DNA from: Paracoccus zeaxanthinifaciens ATCC 21588
GTDB taxonomy: Bacteria > Pseudomonadota > Alphaproteobacteria > Rhodobacterales > Rhodobacteraceae
Length of the DNA: 64,000 bases
Assembly: GCF_000420145.1 (NCBI RefSeq)
Contig: NZ_ATUJ01000011.1
Span: forward strand, 29,569 to 93,568
Direction of reading: 5' to 3'
The notes under the pieces are model-generated. The model saw only the letters and a list, made by a program, of their open reading frames with translations, did not search any database and was not told where the DNA came from. This document shows positions 27,431 to 35,427 of the stretch, piece after piece. The first letter of the stretch is position 1, and every line of letters begins with the position of its first letter. A program made the translations under genes and the position numbers.

Positions 27431-29509
27431 TCAGATGGCGATTTCGCCGGACCCGTCCTCGGTCAGGGCCAGCACGCTTTGCCAGGGCAGCGGGATGCGG
27501 CCCGTGACATTCCTTTCGCAGGCGACAGGCGCAGCCGCGCTGTCGATGCGAAGTGTCCATTCACCGGGGGGCAGCACGAATTCGGCGTCCTCTCCGGCAT
27601 TCAGCACGATCAACACCCGGGCGCCGTCGGGGTTTCGACGCATCATGCCCAATGTCTGCAACCCCTCGTCGGCCCAGTCCGCATCGCCAAGCGGGCGACC
27701 CTCGGGGTGCAGCCATTCGACGACGGGCCTGCGGTCCTGCAGGTCCTGCCCCGCCATGGCAAAGCGGGGACGCGACAGGCCCGCATCGCGGCGGAAGGCA
27801 GTCAGCGCCGCCACGGCATCGGTCAGGTCGTCCCGCGCGGATGCCCAGTCCAGCCACGAGATGTCGTTGTCCTGGCAATAGGCGTTGTTGTTGCCGCCCT
27901 GCGAATTGCCGATCTCGTCGCCCGCAAGCAGCATGGGCACGCCCTGTGACAGCAGCACCGTCGCCAGGATCGCGCGGGCGCGACGGCTGCGGGCCTCGTC
28001 GATGGACGCGTCCCCGGTCGGGCCTTCGGCGCCCATGTTGTCGGACAGGTTGTGATCGTGCCCGTCGCGGCCATCCTCGCCATTGGCGTCGTTGTGCTTG
28101 TCGTTGAAGGACAGCGTGTCCCACAGGGTGAAGCCGTCATGGGCGGCGACGAAATTCACGCTGCTGGTGGCGGGGCGGTGGCTATGGTCGAACTGGACGG
28201 GCGATCCCGACAGGCGCTCGGCCATGGCGGGGACCAGCGCGGGGTCCCTGCGCCAGAAGGCGCGCGTGTCGTCGCGGAACTTGTCGTTCCATTCGCGGAA
28301 GGGCCAGGGATATCCCCCGACCTGGTATCCCCCCTCGCCGATATCCCACGGCTCGGCGATCAGCTTGATGCCCGACAGCACAGGATCCTGCCGCAGCGCG
28401 TTGAAGAACGAGCCGTGCCTCTCGAAGCCCTCGGCCTCGCGGCCCAGGGTGGATGCCAGGTCGAAGCGGAAGCCGTTTACATGCATCGCCTCGACCCAGT
28501 ATCGCAGGCTGTCCATGACCATGCGCAGCACCATCGGATGCGCCACGTTCAGCGTGTTGCCCGTGCCGGTCGTGTCGAAGCTGTGGCGCGGATCGTCGGA
28601 CAGCAGGTAATAGGACGCGTTGTCGATCCCGCGGAAGGACAGCGTCTGGCCCAGCTCGTTCCCCTCGCAGCTGTGGTTGTAGACCACGTCCAGGATCACC
28701 TCGATGCCGGCCTTGTGGAACCGGCGGATCGCCTCCTTCATCTCTCGGATCTGGCCGCTGCGAAGATAGGGGGCGTGCGGCGCGAAGAAGGACAGCGTGT
28801 TGTAGCCCCAGTAGTTCGACAGCCCCTTGTCAGCCAGGTGGCGGTCATTGGCGAAGGCATGGACGGGCAGCAGCTCGATCGCGGTGACGCCGATGCGCAG
28901 CAGGTGGTCGATCACCGCATCCGAGGCCAGCCCCGCGAAGGTGCCGCGCAGCGTCTCGGGCACGCCCGGATGCAGCTGCGTCAGGCCCTTCACATGCGCC
29001 TCGTAGATGACGGTATCGGTCCAATGCGTGCGCAGCGCGGCCTCGCTTTCCCAGTCGAAGTCGGTATCGGCCACCACGCCCTTGACCATGTAGGGCGCGC
29101 TGTCGCGTTCGTCGAAGGACAGGTCGTCCTGCCCGATGACATAGCCGTGCAGCGCGTCGTGCCATTCGATCCGGCCACGCAGCTCCTGCGCATAGGGGTC
29201 CAGCAGCAGCTTGTTCGGATTGAAGCGGTGCCCCTGTTCGGGCGCATAGGGCCCGTGCACGCGGTAACCATAGACCTGCCCCGGCCCCACACCGGGAAGG
29301 AAGCCGTGCCAGATCCCGCCCTCCATCTCGGGCAGCATCAGGCGGTGCAGCTCCTGGGTGCCGGTCCGGTCGAACAGGCACAGCTCGACCGCATCGGCAT
29401 GTTCCGAGAACAGCGCGAAATTGGTGCCGTCGCCCAGATGCTGCGCCCCCAGCAGGTCGGGGCGCAGGACGCTTCGGTCAAAGGACGGGGTGTCGGTCGC
29501 GTCACGCAT
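27431..29509 (-). CDS. glgX: Glycogen debranching enzyme GlgX
   Basis: GH13 isoamylase-type debranching enzyme of 692 residues, which removes alpha-1,6 branches from glycogen or limit dextrin. An N-terminal CBM48 domain is followed by the barrel with catalytic Asp in NGFRFDLAS, Glu in KLIAEPWDIG and Asp in VAAHDGFTL. The DNMGAEGPT and QGGNNNAYCQDN segments are typical of GlgX/TreX. The start ATG 29509 lies eight bases inside glgC, so the two are coupled. With TreY and TreZ upstream it can feed linear maltodextrin into trehalose synthesis. Confidence 0.93.
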   Translation of the reverse strand: MRDATDTPSFDRSVLRPDLLGAQHLGDGTNFALFSEHADAVELCLFDRTGTQELHRLMLPEMEGGIWHGFLPGVGPGQVYGYRVHGPYAPEQGHRFNPNKLLLDPYAQELRGRIEWHDALHGYVIGQDDLSFDERDSAPYMVKGVVADTDFDWESEAALRTHWTDTVIYEAHVKGLTQLHPGVPETLRGTFAGLASDAVIDHLLRIGVTAIELLPVHAFANDRHLADKGLSNYWGYNTLSFFAPHAPYLRSGQIREMKEAIRRFHKAGIEVILDVVYNHSCEGNELGQTLSFRGIDNASYYLLSDDPRHSFDTTGTGNTLNVAHPMVLRMVMDSLRYWVEAMHVNGFRFDLASTLGREAEGFERHGSFFNALRQDPVLSGIKLIAEPWDIGEGGYQVGGYPWPFREWNDKFRDDTRAFWRRDPALVPAMAERLSGSPVQFDHSHRPATSSVNFVAAHDGFTLWDTLSFNDKHNDANGEDGRDGHDHNLSDNMGAEGPTGDASIDEARSRRARAILATVLLSQGVPMLLAGDEIGNSQGGNNNAYCQDNDISWLDWASARDDLTDAVAALTAFRRDAGLSRPRFAMAGQDLQDRRPVVEWLHPEGRPLGDADWADEGLQTLGMMRRNPDGARVLIVLNAGEDAEFVLPPGEWTLRIDSAAAPVACERNVTGRIPLPWQSVLALTEDGSGEIAI

Positions 29510-30605
29510 GGCGGCGCATCCCCCGCAGGACATGGGCCGGGCGCGGGCGCAGCGCATCGCGACGGCGCAGCATCGCGGGCGTGATCAGCAGCGTGTCGCC
29601 GGATTGACGGAACCAGCGGGCATCCTCGGACGGATCCTCGCCCGCGACCAGGTCGGCGGGAACATGGCAGCCGGGCGCCACGATGCAGCGGGTCAGGCGT
29701 GCATGGGGGTGAACGGTCGCGCCGGGCATCGCCACGCTGTCATTGCCCAGATACCAGTCCCCCACGGCCGAGGGGAACGGCAGGCGCGCGGGCGGATCGC
29801 GCAGGAAATCCAGCTGCGCAAGGCGCAGGGCCTGCAGCGTGCCCACGTCGCGCCAATAGCTGCGCCCGCCCCTGCCCGCGGGCAAGCGATAGGACATCGC
29901 CTCGGCCCGGTCCACCGCCAGCGGCACGAGGTCGTGCCCGAAATCGGTCGCGGTTCCGTCGCGCATTGCATCGGCCAGCCACGCCTTGTCGAAGACATAG
30001 ATGCCCATCGACACCAGCGCCCGTCCCGGCTCGTCCGGGATCGAGGGCGGGAATTCGGGCTTCTCCAGGAAGGACAGGATGCGGCCCTGACGGTCGGCAT
30101 GCATCACGCCGAAGCCCGATGCCTGCGCCTGGTCCACCACGTCGGCGGCCAGCGTCACCGCCGCCCCCGACGCGACATGCGCCTCGATCATGGGGCGATA
30201 GTCCATCTCGTAGACATGGTCGGCGGCAAGGACCAGGACATGGCTTGCGCCCGACGCCTCGATCGCGTCCCAGTTGCGCCGGACGGCATCGGCGGTCCCG
30301 GCATAGGCGCCGCGCCCGTCGGCGATGCTCAGCCCGTTCGGGGCGAAATGCGCCCCCCATCTTGCGGGCAGGTGGTCATGTAGCGTCGCGGGGGCGAACT
30401 GCGTCGCCACGATCATGCGCCCGATCCCCGAGCGCACGCAATTGGCCATCGTGAAATCGACGATCCGGTTGCGTCCCGCGAAGTGGATGGCGGGCTTCGC
30501 CTCGGTCGCGGTCAGGTCGGCAAGGCGCGTCCCCTTGCCGCCGGCCAGCAGGATGGTGGCCACGGAATATCCGGTCGCAGCCGGCATACGGTGCGTGATC
30601 GACAC
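29502..30605 (-). CDS. glgC: Glucose-1-phosphate adenylyltransferase GlgC, shortened C-terminal domain
   Basis: ADP-glucose pyrophosphorylase, making ADP-glucose from ATP and glucose-1-phosphate. The nucleotidyltransferase domain is complete: LLAGGKGTRL at about 19-28, KPAIHFAGRNRIVDF, ADHVYEMDY, FLEKPE and SYWRDVGT. The protein has only 367 residues against about 410-430 in the family. After GDWYLGNDSVAMPGATVHPH it goes straight to the last turn of the beta-helix (TRCIVAPGCHVPADLVAGED). Most of the left-handed beta-helix repeats, which bear allosteric and oligomer contacts, are thus missing. This may be a paralog with altered regulation. It has a terminator and possible promoter of its own upstream. 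Confidence 0.85.
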   Translation of the reverse strand: MSITHRMPAATGYSVATILLAGGKGTRLADLTATEAKPAIHFAGRNRIVDFTMANCVRSGIGRMIVATQFAPATLHDHLPARWGAHFAPNGLSIADGRGAYAGTADAVRRNWDAIEASGASHVLVLAADHVYEMDYRPMIEAHVASGAAVTLAADVVDQAQASGFGVMHADRQGRILSFLEKPEFPPSIPDEPGRALVSMGIYVFDKAWLADAMRDGTATDFGHDLVPLAVDRAEAMSYRLPAGRGGRSYWRDVGTLQALRLAQLDFLRDPPARLPFPSAVGDWYLGNDSVAMPGATVHPHARLTRCIVAPGCHVPADLVAGEDPSEDARWFRQSGDTLLITPAMLRRRDALRPRPAHVLRGMRRHA

Positions 30606-30641
30606 GGCGATGATCCTTGTCTGGATGGGACTTTGTCAAAA

Positions 30642-30672
30642 GCATGTCCGGCATCGGATTTGCCGGACATGC
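30642..30672 (-). terminator. Rho-independent terminator between treY and glgC
   Basis: Perfect 11-bp stem GCATGTCCGGC / GCCGGACATGC with a 9-base loop. On the minus strand it is followed by TTTTGACAAAG. This should end the treZ-treY transcript. The TTGACA just after it could serve as the -35 of a separate glgC promoter. Confidence 0.75.
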
Positions 30673-30720
30673 AAGAAACACGCCCGCGCCAAGGCCGTTC
30701 CGCGTGTTGCTGTTTATCAA

Positions 30721-32919
30721 TCAGGGATTGCCGTCGCTGCCTTCCAGAAGGGCGACCACATCGCCCGATTGCCCCTGCCAGGACAGGAGCGCACGCCCCG
30801 GCGGCAGTTCGCGCCCGAAGAAGGCGGTCAGGCTGTCGCCCCCCGACCGGCGGATCATGCGCATGCCGCCCTCGTCGCGTTCCAGAAGCACATCCGCCTC
30901 GCGCAGGAAGCCCGCCCGGTCGCGGCGCAGATGCAGCAGCTCGCGCGTCCAGCGCGCCTTGACCGAACTGCTGCGGGCCAGCGCGTCCCAGTCGACCGAG
31001 TGCCGGTTGTCGGGATCGGTCAGGGCCAGCAGCTGCTCTTCGGTACCGCGATAGATGTCGGGAAAGCCCGGCGTCAGGACCTTCATCGCCAGCTGCATCA
31101 GGATCAGCGCCTCGGCGCGTTCGATCAGGCGGGTCAGCGCGGGCGGCGGGACGCGCCAGCTGTCCAGCACGGCCGAGGTCAGGGCCTTGGCGCGGCTCTC
31201 GGCATCCTCGTCGGGATTGGTCCAGAAGCTGCGCAGCTTCGCCTCTCTCATGGCCTTTTCCAGGTGGGCGCACAGTCGTGCATCCGCATCGGGTGCGCCG
31301 TGGATCGCCAGCGCCGACTGCACGCCATACCAGATCCGCCGCCCCGGAACCCCCCGCGCCTGCGGCAGCGCGGCGGCGGCATCGTGCAGCGCGGCGAAAT
31401 CGTCGGGCAGATGGCTGATCGCGACCAGCCGGATGCGCGAATCCTCGGACCGCTTGGTGTCATGGGTCGAGGTCAGGTTCATCTCGGTCGCGGCACGGGC
31501 CTTCAGGAAGGCCGTCGCCTCGGCATCGGTGATCGTGGCCTCGTCCGGCTCGGCGCCGACCTCGTTCGCGGCAAGATAGCGGGTCCAGCGGAAGCCCGCG
31601 GTATCCTCCTGCGCCTTCGCCAGAAGCGCGCCCGACACCTGCTGGAAGCGCCGCGTGAAGGGGCCGTCCTGCCGCAGCAGGTCCGCCAGCGCATCGACCA
31701 CCGCACGCGACCGCAGCCCCTGCCCCGCCCGTTCGGCGATGTCCGTCAGCAGTTCGGCATCGCCCGGCGCCATGCCCCCCGCCGCGACATAGGTGCGGTA
31801 GCGCGGCACGGCGACCAGAAGCGCGGTCACCGCCTCTCGCAGCCATTCAGGGCCGGGGGCGCCTTCGGGGCGCGCGCCCAGTGCATTGCGGGCCAGCGCG
31901 ATCAGCTGGCGCCTTTCGGCGGCCAGCTCGTTGTCCAGGATCTCGTGCTTGGCGGCCATCAGCGAGGATGCGAAATCCTCGGTGATGAGGGTCGCACGGC
32001 GCCAATGCGCATCCAGCCGCGCAAGGCCCTTCGCATCGGTCAGCGCCCGCGCGAACAGGCGCGCGGATTCGTAGCCGGTCGTCCCCGCCACCGGCCACGA
32101 GGCGGGCAGCGTCTCGTGATCCACGAGGATCTTCTCGACCCAGATCGGCGTGTCGGGCAGCGCGCCGTGCAGCCGGTCCAGGTATCCTGCCGGATCGACC
32201 AGCCCGTCGATGTGATCGACGCGCAAGCCCTGCACCAGCCCCTTCCGCACCAGGTCGAGGATCAGCGAATGGGTCGCGTCGAACACCTCGGGACGTTCGA
32301 CCCGCATCCCGATCAGGCCGGTGACGTTGAAGAAGCGGCGATGGGTGATGCTGTCGCGTTCGCGTTCGTAATGCACCAGCCGCCAGTGCTGGACGCGGTG
32401 CAGGTCGCGCAGGGATTGCGGGCGCGGTCCGGGGGCCAGCGGCAGGCGCAGCCCGCCCATGACCCATTCGTCGCCCTCGACCGTGAAATCGCCGCGTTCC
32501 AGCACGATCTCGAAGGGGTCGGGCAGGAACGGCAGGACAAGCGGCCCCGCATCCCAGTCGATGTCGAAGGCCGGCGCATGCATGCTGGACCGCCCGTGGC
32601 GCAGCACGTCGGCCAGCCAGGGATTCGCGGGCGAGAAGGCCGTATGGTTCGGCACGATGTCGATGATGATGCCCATGCCCGCATCGCGTGCGGCTGCGGC
32701 CAGCGCCTCGAATGCCGGGCGGCCGCCCAGCTCGGGCTCGATCGCGGTGGGGTCGGTCACGTCATAGCCGTGGGTGGACCCGGGCACCGCCGCGAAGATG
32801 GGCGAGAGATAGAGGTCCGACACCCCGAGGTCGCGCAGATAGGGCAGCAGCCCCTGCACGCGGGCGAAATCGACGCCGTTCCTCAGCTGGATGCGATAGG
32901 TCGCGTCGGGAATGTTCAT
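30721..32919 (-). CDS. treY: Malto-oligosyltrehalose synthase TreY
   Basis: GH13 enzyme of 732 residues. It converts the reducing end of maltodextrins into a trehalosyl unit by an internal alpha-1,4 to alpha-1,1 transfer. TreY features are PDATYRIQLRNGVDFARVQG at the N-terminus, YLSPIFAAVPGSTHGYDV, nucleophile Asp in LRVDHIDGL, Glu in IWVEKILVDHE and Asp in TSTHDTKRSED. The C-terminus holds PGFPDIYRGTE and NRHSVDWDA. The start ATG 32919 shares ATGA with the treZ stop; a longer frame runs into treZ and was rejected. Confidence 0.95.
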   Translation of the reverse strand: MNIPDATYRIQLRNGVDFARVQGLLPYLRDLGVSDLYLSPIFAAVPGSTHGYDVTDPTAIEPELGGRPAFEALAAAARDAGMGIIIDIVPNHTAFSPANPWLADVLRHGRSSMHAPAFDIDWDAGPLVLPFLPDPFEIVLERGDFTVEGDEWVMGGLRLPLAPGPRPQSLRDLHRVQHWRLVHYERERDSITHRRFFNVTGLIGMRVERPEVFDATHSLILDLVRKGLVQGLRVDHIDGLVDPAGYLDRLHGALPDTPIWVEKILVDHETLPASWPVAGTTGYESARLFARALTDAKGLARLDAHWRRATLITEDFASSLMAAKHEILDNELAAERRQLIALARNALGARPEGAPGPEWLREAVTALLVAVPRYRTYVAAGGMAPGDAELLTDIAERAGQGLRSRAVVDALADLLRQDGPFTRRFQQVSGALLAKAQEDTAGFRWTRYLAANEVGAEPDEATITDAEATAFLKARAATEMNLTSTHDTKRSEDSRIRLVAISHLPDDFAALHDAAAALPQARGVPGRRIWYGVQSALAIHGAPDADARLCAHLEKAMREAKLRSFWTNPDEDAESRAKALTSAVLDSWRVPPPALTRLIERAEALILMQLAMKVLTPGFPDIYRGTEEQLLALTDPDNRHSVDWDALARSSSVKARWTRELLHLRRDRAGFLREADVLLERDEGGMRMIRRSGGDSLTAFFGRELPPGRALLSWQGQSGDVVALLEGSDGNP

Positions 32920-34610
32920 GCGGGGTCCACCTTGACGGAAATGGCAAAGGGATCGCGGCCCATCAGGCCGATCCCGAACTGTGCGCCGGAAATGCCCTCG
33001 CCGCCCGGACGGCCCAGCGACAGCGCGATGCGCAGGCGACCCGCATCGAAGCGCCAGTCGGCCAGCAGGCTGGCATCGTCGCGCGCGACATCGACGGATC
33101 GCCGCGCGCTGCGGATCAGCGGCAGCAGATGGGTCGCGCGGAAATCCAGCGCGCGCCGGGTCAGGTCCTGCCATTCGCGCACCCGCGCATCGTCCGTCCA
33201 GTCGAGGCGCGAGGCGGCGAAGGTCTGCATCGACAGCGGGTCGGGCACGGTGTCGCCGTGGCGGGCGACCTCGGGGAACTCGGACGCGCGGCCCGTGCGG
33301 ACGGCCTGCGCCAGATCGCCGGTGAAATCCGCGAAGAACAGGAAGGGCGTCGTCGCGCCGCGTTCCTCGCCCATGAAGACCATGGGGACATAAGGCGCAC
33401 ACAGCAGCAGCGCATAGGCGACCGCGACCCCCGCCGGGTCCGCGATTGACAGCAGGCGATCCCCGAAGGCGCGGTTCCCGACCTGGTCGTGCGTCTGGAC
33501 CGAATTGACGAATGCGGTGACCGGCAGATGCCCGCAGGACGCGCCGCGCAGGCTGTCGCGCGGCGGGCGGGGCTGGCCTTCCTCGACATGGCCGCGACGC
33601 AGGGCCAGCGCCAGATCGCCCACGGGATCGACCGCGAAGGGCGCGTAATAGGCGTGATCCTCGGAGGTCAGGGCGACATGGACGGCGTGGTGGAAATCGT
33701 CGTTCCAGCTGGCGTCATAGCCGCCCTCCTCGCGCAGGGCGGGCTCGTTCCTTTCGTCCTCGGTGATCAGATGGACGGGGGCGATGCCGCGCAGGGTGGC
33801 GGCAAGGTCATGCAGGAAGTCGCGCGACCCCGGCCCCGCGATCTGGTGCACCGCATCCAGCCGCAGCCCGTCGATGGCGTATTCCGACACCCAGTGGCAG
33901 GCGCATTCCGTCCAGAAGCGGCGGACGGCCTCCTGCCCGAAATCGATCGCGGCGCCCCATGGCGTCATGCGGTCCGCGTCGAAGAACTCGGGCGTGATCG
34001 CGTGCAGATAGGCGCCATCCGGGCCGAAATGGTTCATCACCAAGTCCAGGATGACCGACAGCCCCGCCCGATGCGCGGCAGCGACCAGCGCGCGCAGATC
34101 GTCGGGGGTGCCATAGGCGGGATGGGGCGCGAAGGGCAGCACCCCGTCATAGCCCCAGCCCCGGTTCCCCGCCCATTGCCCCAGGGGCATCAGCTCGATC
34201 GCGGTGAAGCCCAGCCCGGCCAGCAGCTCCATCCTGGCGGCGGCGGCTGCAAGGCTGCCCTCGGGGGTGAACGTGCCGACATGCATCTCGTAGATGACCA
34301 TCGAGGCCCAGTCCCGCGCGGGGCCGCGGGGCGCGGGGCGCGGGGCGATCAGCCGCGAGGGGGCATGGACATCGCCCGCCTGAAGGCGGCTGGCCGGGTC
34401 GGGAACGCATTGCCCGTCGACGCGGAACAGGTACTCCGCGCCCTCGGGGGCGGGATGCAGCAGGTCCCACCAGCCCTTGGCCTCGCGGCGCATCGGCAGG
34501 GCCTGCCCCTCCAGCATCAGATCGACCTGCGCCGCCCCGGGCGACCACAGGCCGAAGCGCCATTCGCCGCCTTCCGGGCGGGCGCCCCAACGCGGGGTCA
34601 TGCGGGGCAT
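32916..34610 (-). CDS. treZ: Malto-oligosyltrehalose trehalohydrolase TreZ
   Basis: GH13 hydrolase of 564 residues that releases trehalose from the product of TreY. It has an N-terminal CBM48-like domain (about 1-95), then YEMHVGTFTPEGSL, nucleophile Asp in DGLRLDAVH, acid Glu in HLITEDERNE and Asp in VQTHDQVGN. It is the first gene of the trehalose unit. The start is uncertain: ATG 34610 (MPRMTPRWG) and ATG 34601 (MTPRWG) are both possible, with only a weak GGCCGGGG upstream. Trehalose made this way is an osmo- and desiccation protectant. Confidence 0.93.
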   Translation of the reverse strand: MPRMTPRWGARPEGGEWRFGLWSPGAAQVDLMLEGQALPMRREAKGWWDLLHPAPEGAEYLFRVDGQCVPDPASRLQAGDVHAPSRLIAPRPAPRGPARDWASMVIYEMHVGTFTPEGSLAAAAARMELLAGLGFTAIELMPLGQWAGNRGWGYDGVLPFAPHPAYGTPDDLRALVAAAHRAGLSVILDLVMNHFGPDGAYLHAITPEFFDADRMTPWGAAIDFGQEAVRRFWTECACHWVSEYAIDGLRLDAVHQIAGPGSRDFLHDLAATLRGIAPVHLITEDERNEPALREEGGYDASWNDDFHHAVHVALTSEDHAYYAPFAVDPVGDLALALRRGHVEEGQPRPPRDSLRGASCGHLPVTAFVNSVQTHDQVGNRAFGDRLLSIADPAGVAVAYALLLCAPYVPMVFMGEERGATTPFLFFADFTGDLAQAVRTGRASEFPEVARHGDTVPDPLSMQTFAASRLDWTDDARVREWQDLTRRALDFRATHLLPLIRSARRSVDVARDDASLLADWRFDAGRLRIALSLGRPGGEGISGAQFGIGLMGRDPFAISVKVDPA

Positions 34611-34829
34611 CCCCGGCCTGCAAATTCCTGAAAACGCGGCAGATGCATGGAAATCCCCCTTCCAGTCGCTGCGACCTGCAAGGCAACATCGGCGCATCGC
34701 GGCGGTTCCCTTGACATAAGTGAACTCTGCAACCCCGAAGGGCCGTCGCACAATGGCGAAGTCCTGCGGGGTGGACAGCCGCACGCCGCCTGTCGCATTC
34801 AGGGCATGACATTGCCCGAAAGGACGCCC

Positions 34830-35423
34830 ATGGCCCGCATCCTGCACATCTTCGCCCATCCCGGGCTGGCCTCGTCGCAGATCAACGCCGCCATGTGGCA
34901 CGCGGCCGGCCGGGTCGAGGGGATCACCAGCGTCGATCTCTATGCCGAGAACCCGCGATACGAGATCGACGTGGCCGCGCAGCAGAACCGGCTGGAGGCG
35001 CATGACGTGCTGCTGCTGCAGTTCCCGATGTTCTGGTATTCCGCGCCGGCGCTGCTGAAGGAATGGATCGACCTGGTGCTGTCGCGCGGCTTCGCCTATG
35101 GCGCGGGCGGCGACAGGCTGGCCGGCCGGACGATGCAGCTTGCGGTGTCCACCTCGGCCCCGGCCGAGGCGTTCGGCCCGGACGGATACCAGAACTTTCC
35201 GCTGCGGACCTTCCTAACCCCGTTCGAGCAGACCGCCCGCTTGTGCGGCATGCGGTTCCTTGCGCCCTATGTCCGCCACGATGCGCTGCATGGCGACGGA
35301 TCGGCCCATGCGCAGGGCTTTGCGCGGCTTCTGGCGGGGCTGCGCGACGGGCGGCTGGACATGGACCGCGCCCAGGCGGCGGATGCGCTGTTCCATGATA
35401 CACTTCCCCTGAGAGAGGGCTGA
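34830..35423 (+). CDS. kefF: KefF-like NAD(P)H oxidoreductase, potassium efflux ancillary protein
   Basis: Flavodoxin-fold quinone oxidoreductase of 197 residues. In E. coli KefF binds KefC and is needed for full glutathione-adduct-gated K+ efflux. The family start ILHIFAHPGLASSQIN, the QFPMFWYSAPALLKEWID segment and the LVLSRGFAYG segment are typical. ATG 34830 is preceded by GAAAGGACGCCC. It lies four bases before the kefC-like gene, so the pair forms one functional unit. The 219-base region shared with divergent treZ has a TTGACA (34711) but no clear -10. Confidence 0.9.
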   Translation: MARILHIFAHPGLASSQINAAMWHAAGRVEGITSVDLYAENPRYEIDVAAQQNRLEAHDVLLLQFPMFWYSAPALLKEWIDLVLSRGFAYGAGGDRLAGRTMQLAVSTSAPAEAFGPDGYQNFPLRTFLTPFEQTARLCGMRFLAPYVRHDALHGDGSAHAQGFARLLAGLRDGRLDMDRAQAADALFHDTLPLREG

Positions 35424-35427
35424 GACC

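Noticed and set aside
34700..34745. A -35-like TTGACA upstream of kefF
   Set aside because: No -10 element at 16-18 bases; left unannotated as a promoter.
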